Of a stretch of DNA of 27,095 bases, positions 9,261-20,568 are shown piece after piece. This stretch comes from Bondarzewia mesenterica (Eukaryota > Basidiomycota > Agaricomycetes > Russulales > Bondarzewiaceae). A program made the position numbers and the translations under genes. The stretch lies in assembly GCA_004802705.1 (NCBI GenBank), contig SGPL01000450.1:1-27095 (forward strand), written 5' to 3'. The notes under the pieces were generated by a model that made no database searches, had not been told where the DNA came from, and was given only the letters and a program-made list of their open reading frames with translations. Position 1 is the stretch's first letter. Each line of letters begins with the position of its first letter.

Positions 9261-11680
9261 TTAGTCGTCGTTCGTCCACAACGAGGACATCACCTTGTTG
9301 AACGGCTCGAGCGAGAACTCGAGCGCCGAGCAGGGATAGCTGATCTCGAACTTTTCGAGCACTTCGGGATGCAGGATCCCAAGCTTGCCGATCTCGACGT
9401 CGACGTGGTGGATGGTGGATTTCAGCGCCTGGAGCGGGCCCTCGCGCGTGCTGCTGTCCTTCGGGGGGGCGGTAGTAGATCGTCGCCGCGCGACCGGGGA
9501 AGAAGGTGGGATCTGCCCAATCAGAAGCCGTCAGTCAACTGTAACTTGGGAAATGAGGCGTGAGGGGATGTTACCGGGTCTCTCCTTGATGTAGTACCCC
9601 GTCGGCGCGTTCGAGTCCGTGCTTGCGATTTTCGGGATTTCAAGCATGGCCATCGCGCGGTCAAGCAGCCCATGCACGACCTCGAACCCGGCGGTCTTGT
9701 TACACCACACGGCCGCGGCGTGCCGGACGTTGCGCGCCTGGCGCTCGCGCGTGGTGTCCTTGAAGACAACGTCTGAGGTTTCGAAGATGCGCAGCGGTAG
9801 CGCGTGTGAGCGGTTCTCCCGGATCGTCTTGAGGAGGCCCGGCAGGAGTGACGTGCGCACCACCTGGAACTCGAGTGTCTTGGGGTTCCCGATTTTGATG
9901 GCTGTCTCGTTGTCGTCTTTGATGTTCAGCCACTCGAAATTCTCTTCGTGGGAGCACTGCGGGCCGGAAGAAAGGACAAAGCACTGGTGAGATGGTCGGT
10001 GTACATCGGATAAAGTGGGTACGAACGAGGATTAGAGGGAGCACTTCGACCCATCCGGCGAACGCCCACTCATGTCGGATGATGTCGCTCAGCTTGCTGA
10101 CCGCCAAAGGCTGTGCCACCGTACTCGTCGCGGGGAAAGTGTCTGGCAGGTTGTTGTAACCGTACGCGATCGCTGCATCCTCCATGATATCGCATTCGTG
10201 GAGAATATCGGGTCGTGTTGGCGGTACTTCCACCAGGAGTTCGTCAGTGGCGGCAGGTGACAATCGAGTGGGCAAGGACATCCGCTCCAACAGGCTTTTG
10301 ACTTCCGTTGAGGAAAGCGAAAGTCCAGTGCATGAATTGATGTAGGATGCGTGTGCCTTCATTGGCCGAGATGAGATGTCTGGGGTAAGGACGACTTTTC
10401 CGTCAGGGTAGATGATTTTAACGGGTTCGATACTGTTATACCGGATAGATAGGTCACTCAAAGGGATGTAGCTAAGCGGTGGTGGTGATACTCACGTGAA
10501 GGGTTCCTCGCAATATTCGGAGAACATGGTTGAGACGATGTTAGTGACGATATTCAGTTTGGTGAGGTCCGTCGCTGTGATATCAATGTAGACGTTGCGC
10601 GTGTTCAACGTAATCTTGCTGTGTTCGGAATTGATGATTGGCGGCCAGGACAATACTCGTCGCTCAGCATCATAGATGATGGGGTAAACGGGCGAGTCAC
10701 GGATGATGTGCAGATACTTGCCGATGTGTTTATCGGACTAACAGACCTGCTTCTCAGCTACTCTCAGGAACAACTAGGCTATGACATACCTCATACACCG
10801 TCATGAGCTCCTTTGCCGTGTATTCCTTGTCCTTATTCAAGGGAACAAACTTGATGTCCTTTGGAGGCCTCGCTTCATAGTTGAAAGGCCGGGTTATTGT
10901 GTCAAGGTCATGAGTGCCGATGGCAACCAGTGACCGCTTTCTGCAAATATTTTGGTGGAGTTTGTCTTGCAAATCAATGAAGGAATCGTATGACCGCTGG
11001 GTGAACTTGATGTTCCGGAGGATGGCAGAGGCGAAGTAAGGACGGACTTGTTGCGTCTAATATATGTCATGCATCGAGACGTAAGACGGCAGACGATCAG
11101 GTAAGTCCTTGAGACGTACCTCAGGTGCAACGGTAACCTCAAGAAGGTCAGCCTCGCCACCAGGGGGATAAACCAGCCTATACTGTGGTGCTCCACCCTT
11201 CCCCAGGAAAACGCGAAGGGCGCGCGCGATGCCCTCTATGCAAAGCAGATCGTATCTGGAACGCGATGTCAGTTTGCGTACATCATTCCCCTCATTCTCT
11301 CTTACCTATTGGCGGGTATCTCGATTTTGAGTTGCTGAGATTGGCGGGTGGGATTTATGTTGGTCAAAGCGATGATAAAGCACTGCATGCACGCTCACCG
11401 GACGTTCTGCGGGCAAGCCCTTCTTGATGGCTTCCTCTACCTCTTCAGTGGTCTGTCAGAATCTTCAAATCAGAATGCATCCGCAAGGTCCCAGTTTTCA
11501 TTTCGAGTGCTCACATCGTCTTCGAGCTCGATGCCGAAGTCGAAGCATAATTTGTCGAATTCCTCAGAGGCTTGGAACATGCTCATTAATGCTAAATCAC
11601 GTATGTGTAATTAATAACGCACTGTATTTTTGACCAAGCCTCTCCCAAAGGTCCTCCTTGTCTACAGAGATGGTCGGCAT
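9261..11680 (-). CDS. FRS1: phenylalanyl-tRNA synthetase beta subunit, cytosolic
   Basis: Structural and editing subunit of the alpha2beta2 PheRS, partner of FRS2. Exons on the minus strand: 11680-11623, 11591-11515, 11452-11399, 11334-11306, 11255-11120, 11056-10790, 10737-10496, 10432-10027, 9956-9575, 9512-9261. The product is about 633 residues if one base is removed (see below). The start [11 protein letters not shown] is the family N-terminus. [17 protein letters not shown] (about 70-86) is the conserved N-terminal signature, and a B3/B4 editing region follows. [20 protein letters not shown] marks the B5 domain. [12 protein letters not shown] and [19 protein letters not shown] lead to the C-terminal catalytic-like fold, ending SLWTNDD. 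The last exon is one base too long: a run of seven C (plus-strand G at 9463-9469) must be six for the frame to continue, so a homopolymer sequencing error is likely. FRS1 shares a 165-bp divergent promoter with DPH6. Confidence 0.94.
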
Positions 11681-11845
11681 CGTCTAAGAGTTGTTTGCAG
11701 CGGCAGAAAGCGATGAGTCCGATCCGAGGTTAGATTGCGAGTCAGAGATCTACAAGTTAGTAGGTGCGAGACCCTGGTCACCCTCGGTGTACTCATATCT
11801 TCACTCCTTCCGGGGTCTTTCCCGATCTTCTTTCCTCGAGCACCG
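11681..11845. promoter_or_regulatory. bidirectional promoter between FRS1 and DPH6
   Basis: The 165 bp between the two start codons must serve both genes. It contains TGAGTC at 11714-11719 and GAGTCA at 11739-11744 (TGACTC on the minus strand), 25 bp apart. Both are six-of-seven matches to the Gcn4/Cpc1 site TGA(C/G)TCA. A pyrimidine-rich tract precedes the DPH6 ATG. No clear TATA box is visible. Confidence 0.5.
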
Positions 11846-14429
11846 ATGAAATATGTTGCTCTGCTCAGCGGCGGCAAGGATAGCTGCTACAACCTCCTGC
11901 ACTGCGCTCGCAACGGACATGAACTCGTCGCTGCTGCTTCCCTTGGTCCAGAGCATGGAAAAGGTCCGACAGCAGTTCCTCACCTTCCATTAACCTGATC
12001 CGATGCTTTTCCTTCGCTCAGAGGAATTGGATTCGTATCTCTACCAAACCGTAGGACAGGATGCTATAGAGTTTGTCGCTCGCGCATTGGACGTTCCTTT
12101 GTACCGAAGAATCATCTCTGGGACTGCCGTCGAGCAAGGCTCCGAATACGGTGGTCGGGATGTCAATGATTATGCAGGGACGAAGGGGGACGAGACAGAA
12201 GACCTGTATGCCTTATTGTCAACTGTTAAAGTAATGCTGAATCTGCCAATGAAATATCTCTTGATTGTTGAATATGCAATGCGCTGCAGTCCGAACACCC
12301 TGATATCCAGGGCGTATCTGTTGGCGCAATCCTCTCGAGCTACCAACGAGTTCGCGTCGAGCATGTGTAAGTTCTTGGATCTTCGAAGAGGATGTCTTCT
12401 TGATTTTCTTCCAACCCAGATGTAGACGTCTTTCGTTGACGCCATTATGCTATCTCTGGCAGAGAGATCAAGGTGAACTGCTCTCAGAGATGATCGAGGC
12501 GGGCATGGAGGCAATCCTAATCAAAGTCGCTGGGATTGGATTGACCACTCAGCATCTGGGTAAGACTCTAGCCCAAATGGAATCTACCTTGACCAAGCTC
12601 GTACGTAGCCCTTGTTTCGCCGATGGACCTTAATTTCCAATCGCTGCCTCGCAGAACAATCTGTACGGATCCCACGTCTGTGGTGAAGGCGGGGAATATG
12701 AATCTTTGACTCTTGACTGCCCTTTGTTCAAAAAGCGGATCACACTGTGGGTGGAAGTGAAATTGGCCACAAAGCTTTCATGGAACATTTTCTCCGTAGG
12801 TTGGATACCGAAACAGTCATTCACTCAGACAATGATTTTGCTACGGTTGCTTTCCTGCGGATCAAAGACGCCCGCCTTGAACCAAAAACGGACACTCCTA
12901 TCTTTCACGTACCCGTACCAGAACTTCTTGACGAAGATTTTGCTCGCATCCCACGACTCCTGTTGGATTCGGAGAGGGTTCGCGAGGCCCAAGCAGTCGC
13001 CGCACAGCCTGTGGTTCCCGAGTCGTCATTAATCCGCATAGGCCCCGAGACGAAGCGCATCGGTGACTGGATTTCCCTTGCTGATATCTGCATAATGGCC
13101 GAAATGGGAGAAATATCTTTAGAAGACGAAGTTCGGGCATGCTTCCACATCCTTCAAAGTACCTATCCCACCTTGTTTTATTGCTCATAATTAATAACCC
13201 TTCAGATCGCCTTAAGGAGCACTCTTTGCTTCTCTCTCACCTTGCCAATATCAACATGTTCATCTCCTCCATGGAACTTTTCGCACCGATCAACGCAGTC
13301 TACTCGACGTTTTTCGGGACCAGCCCGCCAGCCCGTGCTTGCGTTGCGGTCGACTTACCTTCCTCCATCCGAATGAAGTTGGACTGCATCGCTTATGCAG
13401 AACACGCACCAGCAGACCGTCAGGCGCTGCATGTGCAGGGGCTCAGCTACTGGGCTCCAGCCAACATTGGTCCATACTCTCAGGCTATCATAGTGCGAAA
13501 AAACCTCCACATTGTTTTTACAGAAATGGATGAGATTGCTGACGAATTCATGTGCAGGCTGACGAGCGGATCTTCATCTCAGGTCAAATAGGGTTGATCC
13601 CAAGTTCATTGTCGCTCCCTTCACCTCAGTCACTAGGCATGGAAACGGCACTCTCTTCGCAGCATGTTCACCGCGTCGTGAATGCTCTACAGAACAACAG
13701 TGGCGGCGGGTGGGAAGAATATGCTCAAACTGTCTTGTACTGGCTAGCGAACGAAGACGACGTTGCTCGTGTCAGACAGGCTCTCGGGGACAATGTAGGC
13801 GACTTAATTGACAGTACAGGAGCTCTCCTCACCTTCCATGACAGACCGGTGTCTTAACAATTTACCTTGTCATAAAGGACCTTCCAAAGGGGGCGCTTAT
13901 AGAAAAGCAGGTACTCTATCACACGGGACGCGGAGTGGTCATCGACGAAGACGGTGATTCAACCGTGGTGTCGCAAGAGCCTTCCTTCGATCAGGGTAAG
14001 GCCGTCGTTCATTCATGCACTCTCAGTCTGAGCCATCTACCAGGTGATCTGTCATCTAGCAACGTCTCCGTCCACTGGGAGACATCACGGTTCAGTCACA
14101 CCGGAGCTGCTTCTGCTGTTCTCTGCTGCAGAGGGGAAGGTGATGTGGAGTTATTGTCTCTCCAGCTGAAATCAGCCGCACCTTTCGCACATGTTTTGGA
14201 CAACGCGCTTTCCATCCGGCTCTTCCACAGACACGCGTTGACATCCTGTCAGTTCTCAGTCTCATCGTTCATTGGTCTTTTCTTCATGACCCCTCTAACA
14301 GCCATCAAATTATACGACAAGTTGTTCGATCATTCCCGTGGACCGGCCGTCACGCCCGTCTATTGCCGGAAGGTTTTCATAAATGGTCACCAAGATTGGG
14401 ATTATGTGATGTCTATCATAGCTAGCTAA
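11846..14429 (+). CDS. DPH6: diphthine-ammonia ligase with C-terminal Rid/YjgF domains
   Basis: Catalyses the last step of diphthamide synthesis on eEF2, the ATP-dependent amidation of diphthine, in the cytosol. Exons: 11846-11963, 12022-12230, 12290-12366, 12420-12600, 12655-12746, 12800-13158, 13206-13492, 13558-13794, 13845-13995, 14044-14247, 14302-14429. These give 680 residues, very close to yeast Dph6 (685). The start MKYVALLSGGKDSCYNLLHC carries the PP-loop of the adenine-nucleotide alpha-hydrolase fold. The ligase core continues through YQRVRVEHVCRRL, LWQRDQGELLSEMI and the conserved GEGGEYESL near residue 207. Two Rid/YjgF-like domains follow: about 300-412, and from about 424 (WAPANIGPYSQAI, ERIFISGQIGL). 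The 48- and 54-nt introns after 13995 and 14247 are multiples of three without stops; both have GT-AG ends but could be coding. It is divergent from FRS1 and convergent with the transporter. Confidence 0.94.
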
Positions 14430-14562
14430 AACAACATGTGATATGAACGCGTTTAGAACCCAGAACGAAGTGAGAATATTTTCCAATGATACAGCAGATG
14501 AGGGAAGGCATGATGTCAGGTAAATGCGAAATGTCCGATCCAAGTCTATTGAAGCCTGCGAA

Positions 14563-17221
14563 TTACGCGGAGGTCTCCCTCCTCAACTCTCTCATCTCTC
14601 CAAGTCGACGTCTCATTTCCCTCTCCGTCTTTGTCGGAGGAACCATGCGACAGATCATGGCGCCGATCTGGATGAAGAAACTCAGTCCAATGGTATCTTA
14701 TTCAATGAAAGGATGACTTGCCAGTGTGCACAAACCGCCGAACCGGAGAACCCACGCGACACCAGTCTTTCCGAGGTAAGTGTTATGGTTCGCAGGGTCG
14801 CTATCGACATCTGCATCGACCGCTCGGAAAATAGCACTGGAAACAAGTGCCACCTAAGCCAGTAGCGAGTTATTAAGGATAACATTAGCAAGAGCCTGTT
14901 TGATCACTCACGATGAATTGTGGGAATACGATCGCTAAATTATGGATCCCAAGTATGGTCCCTCCGGCGACGGGTGTAGACTCAAAGTGGTCAAGCGGGT
15001 TCGTGCTGAATTCCTCAAGTGAACGGCGCCGTAACAAAGGCTGGCGTTCGGTGGGTTGTAAGCCCCGCGCGAGGTTGGGAGATGACACAACTCGTGTATG
15101 AGATGGCCGCCGTTCTTGTTGACGAATTTGCGGCTGCGGGATTGGTGAAGAATTGGATTCGTCCAGCTCTTTGAGGAACTGAAAGCCCGGTCGGAAGATT
15201 CACACTTAATCAATTATTGTCTTTCACTGGAAATTGAGGCTTACCTCCATGATGATGGCAAATGGAACCCAACACGCTACTGCCCAACAGATGCCTACAA
15301 AACTGATGGCCAGGATAGCCTGTATAGGAGCACTTTAGAGATCGAATCGCAAACTCTCTAGGTTGTACTGACCTGCCAAACCCGAGTGATGAAGAAAGTA
15401 GAAAACGTGACCAAGGTGAACAGAAGCAAAGCCCCGGTCCAGATGTTTCGCAATAGAAAGGGCCTGATGGGCAACCTTAGAGGCTTACCCTTCCTCGCAG
15501 CTTCTGCTTGCCACTCTCGCACAGTACGTCTCAAACGGGACAGTTCGGCATCTTCATCAACATCTTCATCATCGGCAAGGAGGCGAGCGTCCCGGCGGGC
15601 AAGGTGAGGAAGTACGGTCCCAGCAAAGACTGCCACTATATGGGACCAAGTGAGCCATGAAGTATCAGTGCGTTCGCATGCTTGAACAAGCCTACCGATG
15701 CTGTAGATGAGCATAGCGAATTCTCCTGTTCGCGTCGCCACATCCTTATCTGGGTCGATCTTTCTTTCGTATGCCATTACCTGACCTACATACGTTGTCC
15801 TGAATATTCAAACAATTGTGAGACTGAGAATACACAAGTCATAGTCAGATTGTGGACAGCTCACGCATAAAACAGAAACGGGAACCTATCGTTCAAATCA
15901 TGTTAGATCGACAAAGAAAAATATGGTTATGCTCAGTACGTACCATCCCATGAAAGCGAAGACTTGAACGTAACAAACTCGCCGAACAGGCTGGGGAAGA
16001 TTGGTGATCGCATTGTAGATGTTGTTCGTAATATCACCAAGCTTCCTGAAAAACGACCGTTGAATGACTTCAATATGGTCAAATTTCTGTAAACCCACCC
16101 CTTGCTCTTGTGAGTCCTCAGGCGTTCTTTCTCCGGCTGCGTGAAGCACGTAATCCACACGGTCGCAACAAGAATCAACAAAGCCACGACGCAGAATTTG
16201 CGGAATTGATCACCACCCAAGAGACGGAGGACAGGCATGCTTGCGAGAGGGAGAAACCCTGATGAACAGGATCGCCATTCATTCATAATACGCGGATGAC
16301 CGGTACCACGAACCAAAGCCAAATCCAACAATATTGCCAGCATGGGTCATTCTTCCGTGCCAGGCATTCCCCGCATTGAGCTGATTTGCTGGTGCAACGT
16401 CCAAGAGGAGGTTCCGAAGTGATGCTTGCAAAGCATTGAGGGCAAAATCCAAGAAATAGAAAGATACCACAGCTAATACTATAGCCGTGTTTGACACCTT
16501 CAAGATTGTGTCAATCTAGGCAACGGCAGAACAAGTAGACAAAATACCTGCGCGTTTCGTTGAGGATCCCAATCCCCCGCACCACCATGAAACATATCCA
16601 CAAAAACTGCGGCGATAACATCACAATAAGCCAGTGTGAGCATCGACAGTGAGAGCACAACGGTCGAAAGGACAACCCAGTATCTTCGACGATACTTGGA
16701 AGGTGACGAGTCAGAAATAGCACCTAGTAATTACAACGATGAGCTTTCCACGCAAACATTCCCGGAGACAACTCACCTATTACCGGCTGGGCGATCAAAC
16801 CTGAAATTGGTCCCGCCAACCACACCAGACTCGTCAAGTGTTCGGACAATCCAAGGGACAGCAAGAACGGCGTGCCATAGCTGTGATGGTCGCTCAATAC
16901 CACGGGAATAGCGTGGGATATAGGGTCTCAGACTTACCCAAGTTCGACCGACCAAGCGATCTGGGCACCAGCCATGGATATACTGAGATTGAACAAGTCG
17001 AGAGTCGACAGCCGACGCTTTCCACGATCATCTTCACCGGATTTCGTCCTCGGACCAGTCTCATCGGACACTAACTGGTCATCCGTATTATCTTCGAGCG
17101 AAGTCGAGCTTGCAGAACTCGAGCCCTGCTCAACCACGCCCTCACTCCCTTTCCGGGCACCAGGCCATGGGATCTGCGTTGTGGGATCCGGGTCGGCGTC
17201 CGCGTTCGTAAAGAATGCCAT
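14563..17221 (-). CDS. MFS alpha-glucoside/sucrose proton symporter (fungal Sut1 type)
   Basis: A twelve-pass sugar-proton symporter of the kind typified by fission yeast Sut1 (general alpha-glucoside permease). Exons on the minus strand: 17221-16938, 16880-16777, 16723-16548, 16497-16314, 16258-16099, 16045-15944, 15885-15865, 15799-15696, 15635-15373, 15319-15245, 15178-14912, 14853-14722, 14667-14563; about 658 residues. The N-terminus is hydrophilic and acidic. LDLFNLSISMAGAQIAWSVE and LVWLAGPISGLIAQPVIGAI mark the first helices; GAISDSSPSKYRRRYW is the loop 2-3 signature. RVCYVQVFAFMGWFPFLFYA begins the second half, and GGTILGIHNLAIVFPQF lies near the end. There is an acidic cytosolic loop (LLADDEDVDEDAELSR). 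A 21-nt exon (15885-15865) encodes part of the FPFLFYA helix. The last intron is GC-AG (14721-14668). At exon 4 an earlier acceptor (exon from 16515) is possible but would leave a 32-nt intron. The substrate is inferred from family. Confidence 0.9.
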
Positions 17222-17605
17222 ATACCTTGAGGGCAAACGAAAATCGGAGGACAGGGGCAAGATATGGAGACAAGAAGGTAAGGTGTGCAAAGTAGCGAGA
17301 CAGGATGTCTAGGTCACAGTGACCCTAGAGCCCATCTGAGCCCATGCCCAAGCAGTACGGCTTCGGTATGCCAGGCGATGTGGTAATCGGCGCTTTCCGA
17401 TGCCACTCAGGAGTTTCTCCGTGGTTTACAGTCGGTAGAAAAAGACCAGCCAATATGAACAATCAAGAATATAGATACACTTGGTGCAGCGATAAACGAC
17501 AAGAAATATGCGCGAGACGACAGCAAAACTAGAGGTGAAAAGGTTCCGAAAACTACAGAACTGATACTTATAAGTGATACAGGCTCCAATACGTCCGTAT
17601 CTAAG
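17222..17605. other. intergenic region upstream of the transporter
   Basis: Contains the transporter promoter and the ankyrin gene's 3' end, both on the minus strand. A 10-bp palindrome (ACTTATAAGT) sits at about 17566-17575. No gene was recognised. Confidence 0.45.
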
Positions 17606-19620
17606 TTAACGCAATGATGGTATGGATGCTCCCCGTCGATGTGCGTTGCTCGCATGCAGATGGTCGATGCTTGGTAATGGCTTCGACAACAGGTGGAATG
17701 GCAGTCGACGCGTCGGAGTCACTGTGACATTCGTGCTTGAGGTGCTGCTCGTGTTCCCAACCTCCGGTTCTTTGGGAGGTTCAGGAAACTGCGCGTATGC
17801 ACTGGAAGGTCCTGTATAGCTCTCTTGACCTTTCATTGCATTGTGCGAACTGCCGCGTATCGGCAGGGGCCGATTGGGGGAAGGGGGGAAGGCGGTGCGG
17901 TCGGAGGGGGGTGATAGTGATGAAGATGGACTCTTCCGCAAGACATTTGGATTTGTTCCCGCACGAGTTCGGGATGTATCCCGCGATGAATTCGTGGTGA
18001 CGATGAATGGAGGTTTCGGGGTAGTTCGGAGCTGCGAAGCAGACATAGATGTTCGCAGTCGGCGCCGGGAAGGAACGGCGCTGGTGAGGGGTAGTGATGA
18101 GATGTCATCACCATTTGCTGATGGTCCTGCCGAAGATGGATTTGAGGATTGCGACTTAACATCTGTAGACGCACTCCCGCTCCGATTTCGTCGCATATAC
18201 TTCTCCATGGCATTTGCATCCTGCTCGCGCATTCGAGTTGCTACTGGCGATAACGCAGAAGCTGGATTGGAGACGCCAAGGAAAGTTGCAGAGTTTGGTG
18301 GGAGTGGGGAATGCGTTGGAATGGAAAATGTACTGACGGTGCTCGCAGAAGGTGTTGGCAGGAACGTAGATGTAAATGAGGGTGCAGATGTTTGGGATTG
18401 GATGGATGCGGAGTGCTGGCCACCGAAGGACCTCCCAGACGGCAGACTGCTATTATCAATGTCTCCACTGTCCGAAGTAGACGTCGTGCGACTGGCTCCA
18501 GATCCGCTTCGCAACCGTACTGCACCCATAATCTCCATAGCTTTGGAAGGGGGGAGATTCTGAGTTCCTCCCCATTCGGTCCCTCTAGCGGCGGCCTGTG
18601 CGAATACACGGCGGGCTTTCTTGTTAAGTTCGAACTGCGTTCGCGCTGTGTCTTGTAAAGTATCACGGGTGCTGAATCTGTTTCAGGTGACGAATTCAGT
18701 TGGGTTCAACGGAAATTAAAATAATTATAGGACACACGAGTATGCATAGTCTGATGGTGTAAAGCCCTCGTTATTACGTGCAGCATATTGACAACCTCGT
18801 TCTATGAGCAGTTGCACGATCTGTCACATATTGAGCATGCTGTCTTGAATAAATGTTTCAGCCACGTACCGGCAGGTGGCCCCAGGAGCTCGCACTGTCA
18901 ACAAATTACGGAAATTCAGCAAATGACTTAAAAAATACGAAATTGAATGGACCTACTAGTGCAGAGGAGTGTTCCCCTGATCGTCCGACAAATCGAAATC
19001 CGCACCGAGGTCGCACAGCATCTGAACGAATGTTAGTATGGCATAGCCAATGATTCTGGCATGCCGCGTGAAGTTAACTTACACGAACGAGTTCCTCGTT
19101 CCCCTTCAGTGACGATACGTGTAAAGCTGTCTTCCCCTGCAAGTTCGACCAATCGAGTATGAAAGGGTACCGATCGTAGTATAGTCTTGCCATTCTCAAA
19201 GCCGCGCCCATGAGATCGGGATCGGTAGTGCCATAATGAGAATTTATTGGCGGCTTTAAATCGGCTAGGAGGATGAGTATAGTGTTATTTTCGGAGTCCT
19301 ATCTCGATTAGACGCTGAGCAAGAGGTGACAGAGCATGAGTACAGCATATACGTACCCGGCTGAGTTCATCATCATCATGACCCGCGTTCAGAAGGAATT
19401 CAAACGTTTCCTCGTGTCCAAGGACGGCCGCCCAAGCTAAGGAGGTATACCGTTTCGGTGCGGTGTCAGGATTACGCATGTCCGTTCGTTGGATGAGCCT
19501 CTTGACGAGGAAGAGGTTGTTTTCTATAAAGCAATTGAAGAAACTACGGCACCACGAAAGAGTGCCGCACACACCTTGGACCGCCCTGCGGAGGCGCGCT
19601 GTAGCATCTTTCTCTGCCAT
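17606..19620 (-). CDS. ankyrin-repeat protein, Avo2-like (possible TORC2 subunit)
   Basis: Exons on the minus strand: 19620-19575, 19523-19357, 19298-19083, 19021-18957, 18894-18870, 18820-18738, 18677-17606; 557 residues with consistent phases. The first 200 residues hold four to five ankyrin repeats (for example NNLFLVKRLIQRTD, RYTSLAWAAVLGHEETFEFL, GKTALHVSSLKGNEELVRML, GNTPLHYASSWGHLPIVQLL). A helical segment follows (TLQDTARTQFELNKKARR), then about 340 residues of Ser/Pro/Thr-rich, probably disordered tail with many possible phosphosites. An N-terminal ankyrin block with a Ser-rich tail matches yeast Avo2, a TORC2 subunit, and similar basidiomycete proteins, but ankyrin similarity is weak evidence for orthology. 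A 25-nt exon (18894-18870) encodes part of one repeat. It is divergent from the STEEP1 homolog across 238 bp. Confidence 0.85.
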
Positions 19621-19858
19621 AAGAGAGAACGGGAGGGGACGAGATGGGAGAGGAGAGGAGAACAAGCTGTGCCGCCGAAGATAATAAGAGGCAGTACTGT
19701 AATAAGATGGGACAACAGCGAAGGTCCACGTGAGTGCCGTGACGCGATAGACTGTGAGACCCAATATCGACGCTCTTCATCCCTTGAATATTTACTTTCG
19801 GGCATCATAAATTAAATCCGTGTCTCTCTGCCAGGCTTGTTCTTGACGTCCAACCGCC

Positions 19859-20568
19859 ATGCCCAAAGTCATCTCACGCTCCGCAGTTTCGTCTTCGACA
19901 GACGGTATGTCGACCTCGCTTTCTTCGCGTCTTTGCAAGCTCAGCAGAATCTCCAGCTCAGCCCACTGCTTCCTCTGCTACGGCTCTTCGTGTCTACTGT
20001 GAGCCAATCTTAGACTATCTAAGCGACCCTGATCGAACCCTGAGTCCATACATATCCAGATTGCATCTGCGGAGAGTTTGTGGTGAGTGGAAATGTTCCC
20101 TTCATGATTCGGAATACACACCGCCGACGTCTCCTTCTAGCTCGTTATAGACAAGACTCTAGCTTCTCTTCCTCAGCGGAAAACGGACGGTGCTATCATA
20201 ATACGATCCCAAGACGCTGACGGTGAAAAGGCGCGTATATTCAAGCTCAATGCCAAACCTAGCGATCCCGTGTTGGTAGAGAGGTGAGCTCACGAGCGCT
20301 CGTGCTCTAGTTGGCCTCTTGGACACGCTCTACTCTTTCCCGTTATCTGGCTGAAACATCTATCGCTTGAAGGTCCCAGGGCGGACATGAACGCCAATAT
20401 CGCTTCCGCTGTCCCCGTTGTACACTTTTCATTGGATACCAGTCTTCCCCACCCCCTGTTAAGTCGGCTCCTTTCCTGTACATCCTGAAAGGCGCTTTGA
20501 CACAGGCGCAAGGCCAAATACCACCTGAAGCGTTTGACGGGGATGAGGGTCCAGTATCTTCGGCGTAA
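19859..20568 (+). CDS. STEEP1: STEEP1 (CXorf56/UPF0428) family protein
   Basis: Exons: 19859-19904, 19957-19998, 20060-20082, 20141-20283, 20373-20568; 149 residues. The second exon could instead begin at 19949 (in frame, three residues more). Hallmarks are the N-terminus MPKVISRSAVSSS, the first Cys pair in RVYYCICGEFVLVIDKTLA, and the second in ERQYRFRCPRCTLFIGYQ. The two Cys-x-Cys/Cys-x-x-Cys pairs probably bind one zinc ion. Then comes a short beta segment (FLYILKGAL) and an acidic tail. The human protein (222 residues) promotes exit of STING from the ER; fungi are not known to have that STING pathway, so the conserved core probably has an older function that is not established. The third exon is only 23 nt. 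Confidence 0.85.

Noticed and set aside
11735..11845. In-frame extension of DPH6 upstream of 11846
   Set aside because: The PP-loop ATPase family starts at MKYVALLSGGKDS, and the extension overlaps the FRS1-DPH6 promoter.
16516..16547. 32-nt intron in the transporter
   Set aside because: An acceptor 18 nt further (exon from 16497) gives a normal 50-nt intron and fits the family better, since the extra residues IDTILK are not expected.
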